Below are positions 46,383 to 58,466 of a stretch of DNA of 64,000 nucleotides, one piece after another. The stretch is from contig OY986438.1 of NCBI GenBank assembly GCA_963920525.1, positions 127,630,420 through 127,694,419 on the forward strand, written 5' to 3'. Positions within the stretch are counted from its first letter, which is position 1, and each line of letters opens with the position of its first letter. The stretch comes from Dichetophora obliterata (Eukaryota > Arthropoda > Insecta > Diptera > Sciomyzidae). The notes under the pieces are model-generated. The model had not been told where the DNA came from, did no database searches, and worked only from the letters and a program-made list of their open reading frames with translations. Both the position numbers and the translations under genes were made by a program.

Positions 46383-46705
46383 TAATTGTATTAAAGTTAA
46401 AATTTTAAGACAAAGGAAATTTAAGCTTTGACATCAATGGTCTAAAGCTAGATTTTGTTATTTTATACATAAATCTCTGTCCTGGTTTAAACATAAAGAT
46501 TAATAGTTTTCTCAAACACAATTCACTGCAAAACTTCCAGTTTGAAAACACGATGCTACTACAAATATGAATAAAGTTAAACTGTTGTTTGAACAATGAA
46601 AATAAAATAATGTGAGCACAAACAAGAAGTGGGCACAAACAAGTTTTTGTTTCCGCTTACAGTCCTGCATTACAATGTCATCACCGACAAATTTTTACAA
46701 GCCGG
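45921..46705. repeat. Two tandem ~330-450 bp units
   Basis: 45921-46246 and 46247-46705 match in order (ATTTCCACAATAA, AATTTAATGAACGAAT, CTTACAG, ATTACAATG, CATCACCGA). The second contains an extra TTTA array and about 50 bp more. Confidence 0.75.
46343..46383 (+). repeat. (TTTA)n microsatellite
   Basis: About ten TTTA units within the second tandem unit and absent from the first. Confidence 0.85.
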
Positions 46706-46824
46706 GTGAGTGAGTTTGACACTTCTCTCTCAACATGATAAAATTTTGTTTCCCCGCTAATGTCAAAAACAGCTGATGGTGCATTGCAATGAAAACAAAT
46801 TTTGTTAGATTCGTGTTTCTTACA

Positions 46825-47270
46825 TCTTGGGGTAGCTTTGCAAATTTATACTCTCCCATATTGAGTTTGAGTTTGTTTAATGAGCGCTTTAAAGAGCACA
46901 CTGAAAACAACCCAGTGGTAAATGAACACATGACGTAAGTATTTATTAAATAAAATGTAGCTGCGAGTCCTCCAACACCTGTACACAATTCTGAAAAACA
47001 TTTGTTCGGGAATGTCCGCTAAACCACTGATGACATCTACCTTACACAGTAAACCGTTTTTTGCAGAAATTTTATAAGACTATAGGTGATGCAAAATTAA
47101 ATAAACATGTCGTGGACGGACTGTCAAAAGCAAACATACCGACAGACGGATAATGTGGAATACAGGTAAAAAAACGGACATGTAAAAATGAAGACGAATA
47201 GTTAAAAAACAAACAAATATTTTAAAGCTGGAACAAAAACTGACATACATATGAATTTACAGTAAGGTGG
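46825..47270 (+). mobile_element. Diverged relative of the 11.3-kb hAT-type MITE
   Basis: GGGGTAGCTTTGCAAATTTA, then ATGAGCGCTTTAAAG, then CACTGAAAAC, and later GTGGACGGACTGTCAAAAG, CCGACAGACGGATAATGTG and AACGGACATGTAAAAA match the complement of 11985-12297 in order. A partial 300-bp unit (46910-47052) separates the two matching parts, so one has been inserted into the other. Confidence 0.6.
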
Positions 47271-47976
47271 AGTGAAAATTATTTGTTTTTTGTATATTTT
47301 ATTTTGCCCGGCCGCGGTAAAGTTCAAAAGGAATGTAAAACTTATTATAAAGTGTGTTAGCGCATTAGTTAATTGGTATTCCTAAGAAAGTACTGCTAGA
47401 TGTGGTGTCAGGAAATTCATTAGTAAAATCTTTAATCTAAAATTATTGGAACAATGTATAACCCTAAACTACGTCATTCAAGATTAAAATCTGGTCATTT
47501 TATTTTCTGGTTACTTTCGGCACCTGTACAAAAAATTAATTTCCAGGCCTTCTTTAACCGCTCACGTTTAAATAAGGCCAAATGATTCATTTGGAATCAG
47601 TTATTGAAAAGTACATACATTGGTTTTTTGCGAAAGTATCTCATTTTGTTTGACAGCGGCTTCTTTGTTTTGTTTTTATTGTTTGATATTGATGATACAC
47701 GTGAATGAAATGGTTTGTTGATTGACGTTTTCCTTTGGTTTTAGTGTGTTAGTTTGAAATATTTTTTAATAAGTTTCTCATTAATTTGTTGTAAATAAAT
47801 TGAATTGCAACCGAGAATTTGTATTGAAAATGAAAAAAATTCAATATTTCGGACGGTTTTGGTATTATTAGACTAAAATTTGGTAATTCAGTTCATATGG
47901 CTACTTTTGGAAACTATACTAAAAATGGTGAAAGTATGTATACAATTTCTTTTCCGAATAGCATAAAAATTCATAT

Positions 47977-48830
47977 ACAGGGTAGCCCTTATTCGAAGCG
48001 CCCATCTGGCAACACTGTAACTTTCCGCAGTGATGCCAAATCGACTAATGACATACCGCGTTTGAAGCGTCATTCCAAGCAAATGTTTACAATGGAACAG
48101 TACACGCCACGCGAACGCTCTAAAATTGTTGAAATTTACATTCAACAAAACAAGTCAATAGTGAAAACTCAACGTGCTTTCAAAAAAATAAATAAAGTGA
48201 AAAGTGCGCCTTCCAAGAAAACGGTAAACAAACAAAATTGCCGTATTTATGCCACTGAAAATCCACAAGAGATTCAAGAGGTACCTCTTCACGATGCAAA
48301 AGTCACTGTTTGGTGCGGCGTTTGTGCTAAAATGCTCACTGGGCCGTTCTTTTTCGAAGATGATAATGGCCACAGAGTTACTGTCAATCAGGAGCGTTAT
48401 CGCGATATGATAAACAATTTTTTCATGCCAATCGTTCGTCGAAAGCATATCAGGCACTACTGGTTTCAACAAGACGGCGCGCCACCACACACAAGCCGCA
48501 CTACAATCGATTTTTTGAAGCAATTGTTCCCTGGCCGTTTGATGTCAAAAAATGGTGATTTCGATTGGCCGCCAAAATCACCAGATTTAACGCCTCCAGA
48601 CTTCTTTTTGTGGGGTTGTTTGAAATCAAAGGTTTACGTCAACAAGCCAAAGACCCTAGAAGAGCTGAAAACCAACATCCGTCCAGAAATAACCGCCATT
48701 CCCATCAAAATGTTGAAGAAAACCATGGAAAATGCTGCAAAACGGGCACAATATGTCGCAGAGGCCAATGGCGACCATTTACGAGATATCATATTCAAGA
48801 AATAATGTAAGCAAATCTACTTGAACCCAA
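47977..48830 (+). mobile_element. Mariner-type element, internally deleted
   Basis: The left end TACAGGGTAGCCC at about 47977 is a Tc1/mariner-like terminus lying 106 bp before the transposase start. A matching right terminus was not found after the stop codon, so the right limit is approximate. Confidence 0.5.
48083..48805 (+). pseudogene. Mariner-type (IS630-Tc1-mariner) transposase, deleted
   Basis: ATG 48083 (or 48092) starts MFTMEQYTPRERSKIVEIYI followed by KTQRAFKKINKVKSAPSKKT, the N-terminal helix-turn-helix of an insect mariner-type group. The next residues, VNKQNCRIYATENPQEI, belong well downstream in that group. The second DNA-binding helix and the first catalytic aspartate (the usual SDE-HF region) are therefore missing, an in-frame deletion of perhaps 120 or more codons. 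Retained motifs are QQDGAPPHTS (second D) and WPPKSPDLTPPDFFLWG (third D), with 36 residues between these aspartates by direct count. The frame has no stop through to 48805, so decay was mainly by deletion. Upstream codons from 47897 are flank and terminus, not protein. It cannot cut DNA without the first aspartate. Confidence 0.8.
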
Positions 48831-51800
48831 TTAAATGATATTCACGACAAACAGACAAAAAATTGTGGTTTCTTTGATTTATTAAAAAATAAAATTTCCG
48901 AAATCAGAAATTTACGAAAATTTCAGTGCAATTGTTGTTGTTCTTGTTTTCCGAAGATTACTTAAATTAAATCGAAGAAATTTGAGAAGAAAAAATGTGT
49001 TCAATGCGCACAAGCAACTGTGTTTGATGAAAAAACAACATCCTGAACGGTCTTCTACAATAAAATTTCATATATTTTCGTTTTTCACTTATTTTCCGCA
49101 TTTTTCACAATTTAATGGCGAAGACAAAAGTTTCAATAAATAAACAGCTTGCGCGTTATCAGTTTGACAAATATTTCTTCATCTCGTCGTACAGTTGCTA
49201 TTTTGGAACATTACGAAGTGATGTGTGTACCCTAAATACTTTTTGCATTAAAAATCTTTGTAATACTTTGCTGGTATTAAAATTTGTTCCAAGGTTTCTA
49301 ACCCTGCGTTCAAAATTGGTTAATTTCAATGCACTTAGATCGTACGAGGCAAGAGAAAATTAATGTTCTGCTTGTTTGATATGTCATAATCGTCAGAATA
49401 TTTCAACAATTTGCTTTTTTTTTCTATTTTTTTTAGAGAAGACTTTTGAGTTTTTTTTTTAACTTAGTTTGTTATACCAACATAATCCTATGCCAAACTT
49501 ACTTCTAACTGTCAAAACATTGCATTTTTATGTGTCATAACTTTTACAATCGACATTTTCTTTGACACTCTAACAATATCTGGTGGCAACGCCGCGTTCT
49601 CTTCCTTCCGGGTACTTAGCGCATTGCCACGAAATAGCCGACAACCAAATCGATTGTATGCTTAACTGCTGCTACTCAAAAGTTATAAAAAGGACGATGA
49701 TTTTGGCTGGTTGGCTGCTTGGCTCTTTAGTTGTTTGGCCTGGTAGGCAAGAACCGCAATCCATAAATACACTCAAGCATACAAACAAGCACAGCGATGG
49801 AGCTGTCATTACTATGCTCGAATTGGTCATTATCGAATATGCTTCTTGCGAACAAAAATTATAGCCTGAGCTGCGTGTTACAGAGCCTTTGCTATGATGT
49901 AGTTTACGAGTATTTGTGTGTTTCAGTGGAAGGAGTAAGTGAGTGAATGCTTCTGTATGTGCTCGTTTAACTTCAAATGCTGTTGTAGTTCTTGTACAAG
50001 TATCAGAACTAGTAGAAGTAGTAGTCGCAAAAGTTGTCGTGTGCAATGGCCCTAATTGGCTCTTGCCATTTTTCCATAACTCTGACATAATGTCAATGTT
50101 ATGCCGTGTTTATCCTGATGATAAGTACAATAATTGGATTACAGTAATGGTTGCTAATGTGTTGTCTTTGTTGTTGTATGAGTGTTTTATCACTTACAAA
50201 TAGATACACACTCACACACATCTACACCCAAACACACACACACTCACGAAGAAGTACGCACTGCTATACGTCGAAAACATGCGCTTCCATGAAGGCTTCA
50301 GTGTTTTATTTAATTTACAGGCTCTTCAAGTTGCTACATTTGATTAATCCACACTGTTGTTCAGTTAGTTTATGTTACGTTGGCAGAGGTAGAAGAAGCA
50401 ACAAAGAGCTTAGGAGCTTAGGTTATATTGTGTGTTGTTGATAAGAGCTTAGAACTTACATCCAACTACTTGTAATCTCTTTAAAAGACTTTAAATGTTC
50501 ATCATGTTAACATTTTACCACATGCGTATCTACAGCCCCACAAAAATTGTTTTTAACTTGCTAATGAATGAACCTTTAAGTTCAGAAATGCATTATCTCG
50601 GATGAATGTAAAATTTCTTTCACCTCGGTAAGATATTACATCATTACCAAGTTTAGTTCAGAAACAATGAATTAAAATCTAGAAAAGAATTGATTTCATT
50701 TTAAATAAATGCTTTAAATAAAACTCCAAAATTTAAAACCAACTCAAACACCAATTATAAATTATATCTCTAAATATCTAAAAACTTACTCGATTTGATA
50801 TTGAATTTTTGAATTTCAACAGATGTTTTCTGAATTTTAAATTAAATATTTGAAATTTGATTTTTACTGCGCCAAAACCACTACTTAAAGTCAAGAAGAT
50901 CACCTTATTGAGATATTTCATAAGGTTTTCTTTTCTTATCTGTACCAAATAAAAAGAGTTTTCTATAGAGTAAATCTTATTCAATCTGATCAAATATCTA
51001 TAGTAATAAGACTCATTTTCTGTTTGATTGTTTGGATGTACACAAATCTAAACGGCTTAACGGATTTCGCTCAAAAAAAATATACAGATTATTTATAATA
51101 ATCCTCCGAATTTTTTGAACGAACGGTAATGTTGTTATTATAATACTTTTTTATCGGAGTTTATTGTGTATTTAATTTTAAAATGTTTTTATTACTTTAA
51201 CAGCAAAAACACTCAAATATATTCCAAATTGAAGAATTTTGAGTACAACGACTTTTTCATAAAGCATCGTTATTTAAGAATGAAATAAAAACGACATGAA
51301 AATCGAAGTTTAGTTTTTCGATGCAAATATCTCCGCTGTCCGTTAATATATTTCATTCAAAATATTGTACAAAAGTTCAATAAAATCACTTCGCAAAAGT
51401 GAACTGTACCGTTAGGTCAGTGCATATATTTTTATGATTTGGTCAAAAAGGTCCAAAATATAGTCTTTTTACTTAAAAAATTACTTAAAAATTGTTTTTG
51501 TTGTAAAAATGAAATCAATTAAAAATTGCACATCTGAATACCTTTCATAGGACAAAGCATTTATTTGCAAAAACTCTTTCAGTTAAGCGTACAAATTATT
51601 TTACTGTTTTTGTCGTCAAAATCAACCCTTTGACTTTTTTCGCGAAATTTATTTTTCCAAAATGTTGTTTTTAATTTTATACAAAAAATTCAAGTCTCAA
51701 AAATAGTTTATGTGAAAAAAATTATCCCAATAGCTCTTTCCAATCAAAAGTTATGGCTAAAAATTTATTTTTTCATACCAGACTATTAATAAAACTGAGT

Positions 51801-51927
51801 TTTGTTTTAAAATTCTCTATATAATTTGAGCGCTCTCATTTATCTCTAAAAATGCAGAGTAATTACAAACATTTTGGTTTATATAAAATCTTCCTTATGG
51901 TAATCTACTTAGTATTTGTTTCCTGTA
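48831..51927. other. Mixed DNA, no supported gene
   Basis: 49570-50450 is less AT-rich and has frames on both strands (for example 49672-50088 minus) dominated by Thr/Ser/Val runs from simple sequence, with no domain. A CA-rich run lies at about 50204-50245. It may include unrecognised exons or regulatory sequence. Confidence 0.3.
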
Positions 51928-52115
51928 ATGTAATGGTATGTACTGTAATGTAATGCAATGTAATGTAATGCAATGTAATGTAATGTAATGTAATATACTA
52001 TAATATAATGTAAGGTAATGCAATGTAATGTAATGTACTGTAATGTAGTGTAATTGATTTATGTACTGTACTGTAATGTAGTGTAATGTAATGTAATATA
52101 ATGATATGTTTCATT
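51928..52115 (+). repeat. Degenerate (TAATG)n flank
   Basis: Units of TAATG and variants (CAATG, TACTG, TAGTG) form the diverged left shoulder of the pentamer array. A similar shoulder lies at 53706-53750. Confidence 0.85.
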
Positions 52116-53705
52116 ATGTTATGTTATGTTATGTTATGTTATGTTATGTTATGTTATGTTATGTTATGTTATGTTATGTTATGTTATGTTATGTTATGTT
52201 ATGTTATGTTATGTTATGTTATGTTATGTTATGTTATGTTATGTTATGTTATGTTATGTTATGTTATGTTATGTTATGTTATGTTATGTTATGTTATGTT
52301 ATGTTATGTTATTTTATGTTATGTTATGTTATGTTATGTTATTTTATGTTATGTTATGTTATGTTATGTTAAGTTATGTTATTTTATGTTATGTTATGTT
52401 ATGTTATGTTATGTTATGTTATGTTTTGTTATGTTATGTTATGTTATGTTATGTTATGTTATGTTATGTTATGTTATGTTATGTTATGTTATGTTATGTT
52501 ATGTTATGTTATGTTATGTTATGTTATGTTATGTTATGTTATGTTATGTTATGTTATGTTATGTTATGTTATGTTATGTTATGTTATGTTATGTTATGTT
52601 ATGTTATGTTATGTTATGTTATGTTATGTTATGTTATGTTATGTTATGTTATGTTATGTTATGTTATGTTATGTTATGTTATGTTATGTTATGTTATGTT
52701 ATGTTATGTTATGTTATGTTATGTTATGTTATGTTATGTTATGTTATGTTATGTTATGTTATGTTATGTTATGTTATGTTATGTTATGTTATGTTATGTT
52801 ATGTTATGTTATGTTATGTTATGTTATGTTATGTTATGTTATGTTATGTTATGTTATGTTATGTTATGTTATGTTAGTTATGTTATGTTATGTTATGTTA
52901 TGTTATGTTATGTTATGTTATGTTATGTTATGTTATGTTATGTTATGTTATGTTATGTTATGTTATGTTATGTTATGTTATGTTATGTTATGTTATGTTA
53001 TGTTATGTTATGTTATGTTATGTTATGTTATGTTATGTTATGTTATGTTATGTTATGTTATGTTATGTTATGTTATGTTATGTTATGTTATGTTATGTTA
53101 TGTTATGTTATGTTATGTTATGTTATGTTATGTTATGTTATGTTATGTTATGTTATGTTATGTTATGTTATGTTATGTTATGTTATGTTATGTTATGTTA
53201 TGTTATGTTATGTTATGTTATGTTATGTTATGTTATGTTATGTTATGTTATGTTATGTTATGTTATGTTATGTTATGTTATGTTATGTTATGTTATGTTA
53301 TGTTATGTTATGTTATGTTATGTTATGTTATGTTATGTTATGTTATGTTATGTTATGTTATGTTATGTTATGTTATGTTATGTTATGTTATGTTATGTTA
53401 TGTTATGTTATGTTATGTTATGTTATGTTATGTTATGTTATGTTATGTTATGTTATGTTATGTTATGTTATGTTATGTTATGTTATGTTATGTTATGTTA
53501 TGTTATGTTATGTTATGTTATGTTATGTTATGTTATGTTATGTTATGTTATGTTATGTTATGTTATGTTATGTTATGTTATGTTATGTTATGTTATGTTA
53601 TGTTATGTTATGTTATGTTATGTTATGTTATGTTATGTTATGTTATGTTATGTTATGTTATGTTATGTTATGTTATGTTATGTTATGTTATGTTATGTTA
53701 TGTTA
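52116..53705 (+). repeat. 1.59-kb (ATGTT)n satellite
   Basis: About 318 pentamers. Five substituted units fall at 52311-52430 and one unit lacks a base (near 52876). All other units read as perfect. Because 5 and 3 are coprime and no stop arises, all forward frames stay open as a repeating MLCYV peptide, which is not a protein. The central perfection suggests recent expansion, or assembly collapse or expansion. Confidence 0.97.
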
Positions 53706-53750
53706 ATTTAATGTAATGTAATTTAGTGTAATTTAATGTAATGTAATGTA

Positions 53751-54660
53751 TGGTTTTGGAAGAGTGCAATCCAACCTCAAATACTGTACTTTTTAAATAT
53801 AAGTAGATGCAATACCACAATTTCTGTATAATAAAGTAATTTTCTGGTCCCGTGCGAATTCGTTAAAGGGCTGTATTTTTAATAAATTAATTGAGGTGTG
53901 AATTTTTCATTAAAATGAATTCTGGACTTGGGCAGTATTTTGGACATGATAACAAGCAACTCCCAACTTTAACTGATGTCATGAAATTGATTTTACAAAT
54001 TAAAAGTGAATTTTTAAATATGAAAAAGATAAGATTAAGATAAAGTTCAAGAACATTTCGGAAATTTTTAACGCAAATTTATTCATCAACCACCAATATT
54101 CATGAGTATATAAAACAAATATGTGAAACTACACGGACAGTCGTACCTGTTTAATTGTCTGTGCAAAAAAAAAATATTAAAAACTTTTATTATTTTTTAA
54201 AAAAGTTACAGGAAAAAATGTTTGAGATATTTTCAAGCAATTTTAAGCATTTTTTTAAGGCTTCAAATGAAAACTAGGTGGTTATTTTCTACTAGCAATA
54301 CCAATCTATTTTCTACTAGCAAAACAAACATTTGGCGCACTTCCCAACAAACAAAAGCTATCAAAAAGCCTGTTCAAAAGGCTTGTTCAAAAGCCTGCTG
54401 CTGTTTTATCTACATGTAAGAAGAATGTCAGACAATAACGAATACAGCTGGCTCAGTAACGAACTCAGAGTGAAATTGGTTTTATGTAAGAAGAAAAAAA
54501 AATCCAAACAAGACGTCAAAATTTGACGACAGCAAAATTGGCACCGTTGAGAAAGTGTTTAGCAGGAAAATGAAAGTAAATGCTAAGAAAAGATAAATTT
54601 TATTTTAGTACATAAAAACAAATAATAATTTTATAGGGCCTTTCAATGATATTGGAAATA
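53751..54660. other. AT-rich DNA, no gene seen
   Basis: Short frames near 54222-54526 lack domains. A 17-bp direct repeat (TTTTCTACTAGCAA) lies at about 54286 and 54309. Confidence 0.35.
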
Positions 54661-54985
54661 TGTTTCAACATTTAACCCTTTCAGTGGATTTACACAATTT
54701 ATTGGATACGTCAGAAAGTAATTTTTATATTTGTTTTGCAACGCTTTTTTTAAATCAAATCATTTGGTTCTATGAAAAAATAAATGAACCAACATGATAA
54801 AAATAAATTTAGAGAAATATTTGAATTTTCGTTTTTTTTTTTGACGAAAAAAAACAAACAAACAAATTTTTTGTTGGCCTTTTTAAAAAAAAAATCAACA
54901 AACAATAATGCAATAAAAAATATTCCAAGCAAACAGATGACGAACGAAGTAGTACCAACATAAAAGTACATGCTTCAAATTAAAA
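54661..54985 (+). mobile_element. hAT-like element interior, copy 3
   Basis: CCCTTTCAGTGGATTTACAC, then ATGATAAAAATAAATTTAGA and GAAATATTTG match the complement of 30880-31012 in order. Neither end is present. Confidence 0.55.
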
Positions 54986-54992
54986 TAAAATT

Positions 54993-55158
54993 TTTAAGTA
55001 TTTTAGAAAATTTACACATAGTCCTGAATTTGCATTATTCAGAGATACTTTTAGCAACTTAAGCAATGCAATTGTAGACGACGACGCAAGGAAAAAATAC
55101 ATCAAGCCAATTTGCCGATCTCTTCGGGCTCTAGAACCAAGGTTCCATTTTTCATAAA
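54993..55158 (+). pseudogene. Coding-like stretch of unknown family
   Basis: A frame reads FRKFTHSPEFALFRDTFSNL followed by SNAIVDDDARKKYIKPICRS and LRALEPRFHF, then a stop. TATTTTAG just before it could be a splice acceptor. It directly follows the hAT-like piece, so it may be part of that element's lost gene. Confidence 0.3.
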
Positions 55159-57344
55159 GATGCTATACGACTTTATTATTCGGGGCGACTTTATCATTTG
55201 GAGTTAAAATATATATTTTTTTGAAAGAGTGATATAATTGTTACCATTATGACTGATTCATCAAAAATTAAAGATAAATAGTCTGGCCTAATAAAAGTTT
55301 ATTAAATAAAATATACTCAAAACAAAGAAGTATATTAAAGTTATTAAAAATATCTATCTGTAATAGACAATAAAATTTTTTAATTTTTTAACTAAACAGA
55401 GCAGTTGCTGATTTGGTTACATTGCACTAAATTCCTTTTTGTGTTTTGTAATTTACTTAATAAAATTTACTTAAATAAATGTTAATAAAATGCTTAAATA
55501 ATCTAAATATATTTAAGAAGATTGTTAAAGAATTTCTTTTTCTATCGAAACATGTTGCTAGAGTTTATTTTTCAAGCAATTACTGTGGCCTTATTTTACG
55601 ACATTTTATTTTAAAGGCATCAAAAGCATCATTTTTAAGATTGATTACTGAGAGTAATAGTCAAAAACTCAAGTTACTTGAAAAGTAATAGTGTTTTGAG
55701 TAGTTTTTTTTTTACAAATTCTCGAGTTGAATTGAAAAAACACTTATAAACTATGATGAATTTGTTTACATTTGAATACATATGTACATTTCTTCCAATT
55801 AACATTTTTATTTTGGATGTTTTACGTATCAGCATTACAGTTTTTGCAGAAATTTAATTTTTTTACTGGCTTGTTTCCTTATTAATTTGAAGCATTAAAA
55901 TCAAATGTTACATGTGTTAAATTACCTTAACGTTAAACATGTCTGCAAACAAACACCTACAAGTACATGCATGCATATCAAAACTCCCAGTAAACACAAG
56001 ATACTTATTCCAATGCAGAAAAAATATTCGTTCTCTTATTTATAAATATAAGAAAATCATGGCATTTCGATTCTAGTTTTTTAAAAAATAAACTTTTTAG
56101 CAGTGGGAAAACTTATGAAAGCACATTTATCAAGTATGTAGGGAAAACGTCAGTTATAATATTTCTATGATCTAGAGAAGCATGCTTGACTTTATGGCTA
56201 AAATTTAACATCTTTACTGGGGATTGGAGCAAGTAGTTGTATAAGAAACTGAATCTCACTTAGGAATATACAAATGCCTGATGGGTCGTATTTGTATTTG
56301 TAAATACAACCGTATGAGCCTTACATGATAATAATCATAAGTTAATGTAGGCATGGGTTCGTGTGTGTAGGCTTATCTTAAGGATATTTTTAATGAAACA
56401 TTTACTGAGTACACATGTAAATGTTTAACAATGCAATAAAGCCTCTTAAAGCTCTTACCTTGACTCTAGTGTTAATTAGTTTGTTTTCATGTGTTTCTTA
56501 ATTGTATTACATAAATATGAACACAGGTTTATATTTCAAATAGGTATGAGTATAAAAATTTATGCATTCTGAAAACCCGTTAATGGCACTGAATGTACAA
56601 TAGATTTTCATGGGCATGAACGGCACTGTTCCTTGTTTATAACCCATAAAGCTTGTGTTGTTGTAGTAATATTATAAATGTTGTTTTGTATTATTTTCAT
56701 CAACTTTTCGTTGTTTGCTAGAAATCAGCAAAATTTATGGGTCAAACTTCTCTGCAAATCGTAAACAATCGTCAATACAAGCGTACTAAAAAACTTTTGA
56801 ACGCAAATATTAATTAAATCATCAAAGTTAACATTTTTAACAGCATGATAACGAAATTGTGGAAATAAAAAAATGTCATCAATAAAATAAGTGCTTGCAG
56901 CAATCATGACCACCTACTGGGTAAGAACTTAACAGGATTCAAAGAAAAGCTTTATTTTTCTTGTTCTCTTTCTCATGGTTCTTAAGAGAAGGCAACGATA
57001 AGAATTCCCGCTGTTCAAGGAAACACAAATTCACTCATATCTCTGTCTCACTTTTCGACTTCATTTTTATTTGAAGTCGCAGATGAAGTAGGGAAAGTAA
57101 TGAAAGTTTGTTGTGAAATAATGTTTGGAAAGTGACTGAAGGTGACGAAATGCTTGAAAAGATTTATGAGAGTATTTTGGAAATTTCACAATATTTTAAG
57201 AGTTTCTCTTTCTAATGGTTATTTTTTAAATGGTGCATATTTTTTATCTCATGGGATAAAACAGATGCAAATAATTACAACTTGGAAAAATTATTTTAAA
57301 AAAATAGGGTCAAAAAATGGTAACTCAAGTGTTAAGTCTAGAAG
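55159..57344. other. AT-rich DNA, no gene seen
   Basis: Nothing supported was recognised. Confidence 0.35.
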
Positions 57345-58069
57345 AAAAAAAAAGACACAGTTTCGATAGTATCGTAAGTACAGGTAAGTACAGAATTCCT
57401 TTTTCTACAGTAATAGAGAAAAATTCTGGTTTTTTTATTTATATTTTTCAAAACTTTTTTAAAACATTTCATCTCTAAATAAAAATTATTCAAAAACGAA
57501 TTTGTTATTGTTTTTGTTGTTGCCTTCTTCAAACTTACTTGATCTAAAAAGCTCACAATTTAACTCATGTTAAATTTTGTTTTGTTTTATAAAAAGTTTT
57601 CGTTTGATATATATATTATATATGTTTATTAGGGCGGGTCAATTTGTATGGACGAATTTTTTGGAGGTCTGGCTCAGCGAAATTCGTAAAATACATGTAA
57701 TTTCAAGACTTTTTCTCGACTACAGCATATACAAATTCTGAAAAAAAGCTGTGCGGACTTTCGTAAATAGATTTTTTTCTCAATTATAAAATATGAATGT
57801 ATGAAATTTGAAAGAAGTGTATAAAATGTGTATAAAAAAGATTATTTGTGCTGTCATTTCTAAGGTAAATTTGGGCGCTGAATCTGAATCTGGCATTAAA
57901 AATACATTAAATCCAACTATCAATAGAAAAAATCGTGCTTTTTTATCAAAATATCGTGATTTTTGGTCAAAAAATAAAAAAAATGTTGGAAAATTTGGCG
58001 CTGAATTCAAATCTCCCATTTAAATTACTCCAATTCTCGTTTACTATTTAGTACTATTTAGTACCAATT

Positions 58070-58466
58070 CTAGTACTCCAAGTCTCGTTTGCTCTCAGTT
58101 TTGGGCCTTTTTTCTCTCGATTCCATCGATGTCGCAATAAAACCACTTTTGTGTTTTTCAGTAACGTGTTTGGATGCTCTAGTCATCTCTTGGACATTTC
58201 GTTCGGTGCTTTGAATGTGGCATGGTATTTCGACGTTAATGATAAACTCATCAGAATCATAATAATCTTCAGTCAAATGTTGCAATGGAATGTCTCTTGT
58301 GTATGGCGGCTCGTGTAGAATATCATCATCATTCAAATCTATCATGTTGGAAAAGTGGGTGCAGTCAAAATTGATTTTCGGTTTTTTGTATTCTCTCAAT
58401 GTTGTCCGATCGAGATCACTTCGGATATGTTTTATTTTGTCGATTGCCATTTGACGTATAGGTTCC
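58070..58466 (-). pseudogene. Inverted duplicate of the transposase C-terminus
   Basis: The minus frame reads PIRQMAIDKIKHIRSDLDRT, then YKKPKINFDCTHFSNMIDLN, EPPYTRDIPLQHL and RPKTESKRDLEY, the same as the end of the plus-strand copy at 59934-60326 except for SDEFII versus SDEVMI. It lacks the rest of the gene. Both ends of the element thus converge on the same C-terminal coding sequence. Confidence 0.85.

Noticed and set aside
49672..50088. 138-codon minus-strand frame
   Set aside because: Thr/Ser-rich runs from simple sequence, no domain, and overlapping plus-strand frames of equal quality.
52101..53716. Four long forward open frames (up to 526 codons) of MLCYV repeats
   Set aside because: They arise from a stop-free pentamer repeat read in every forward frame; there is no gene.
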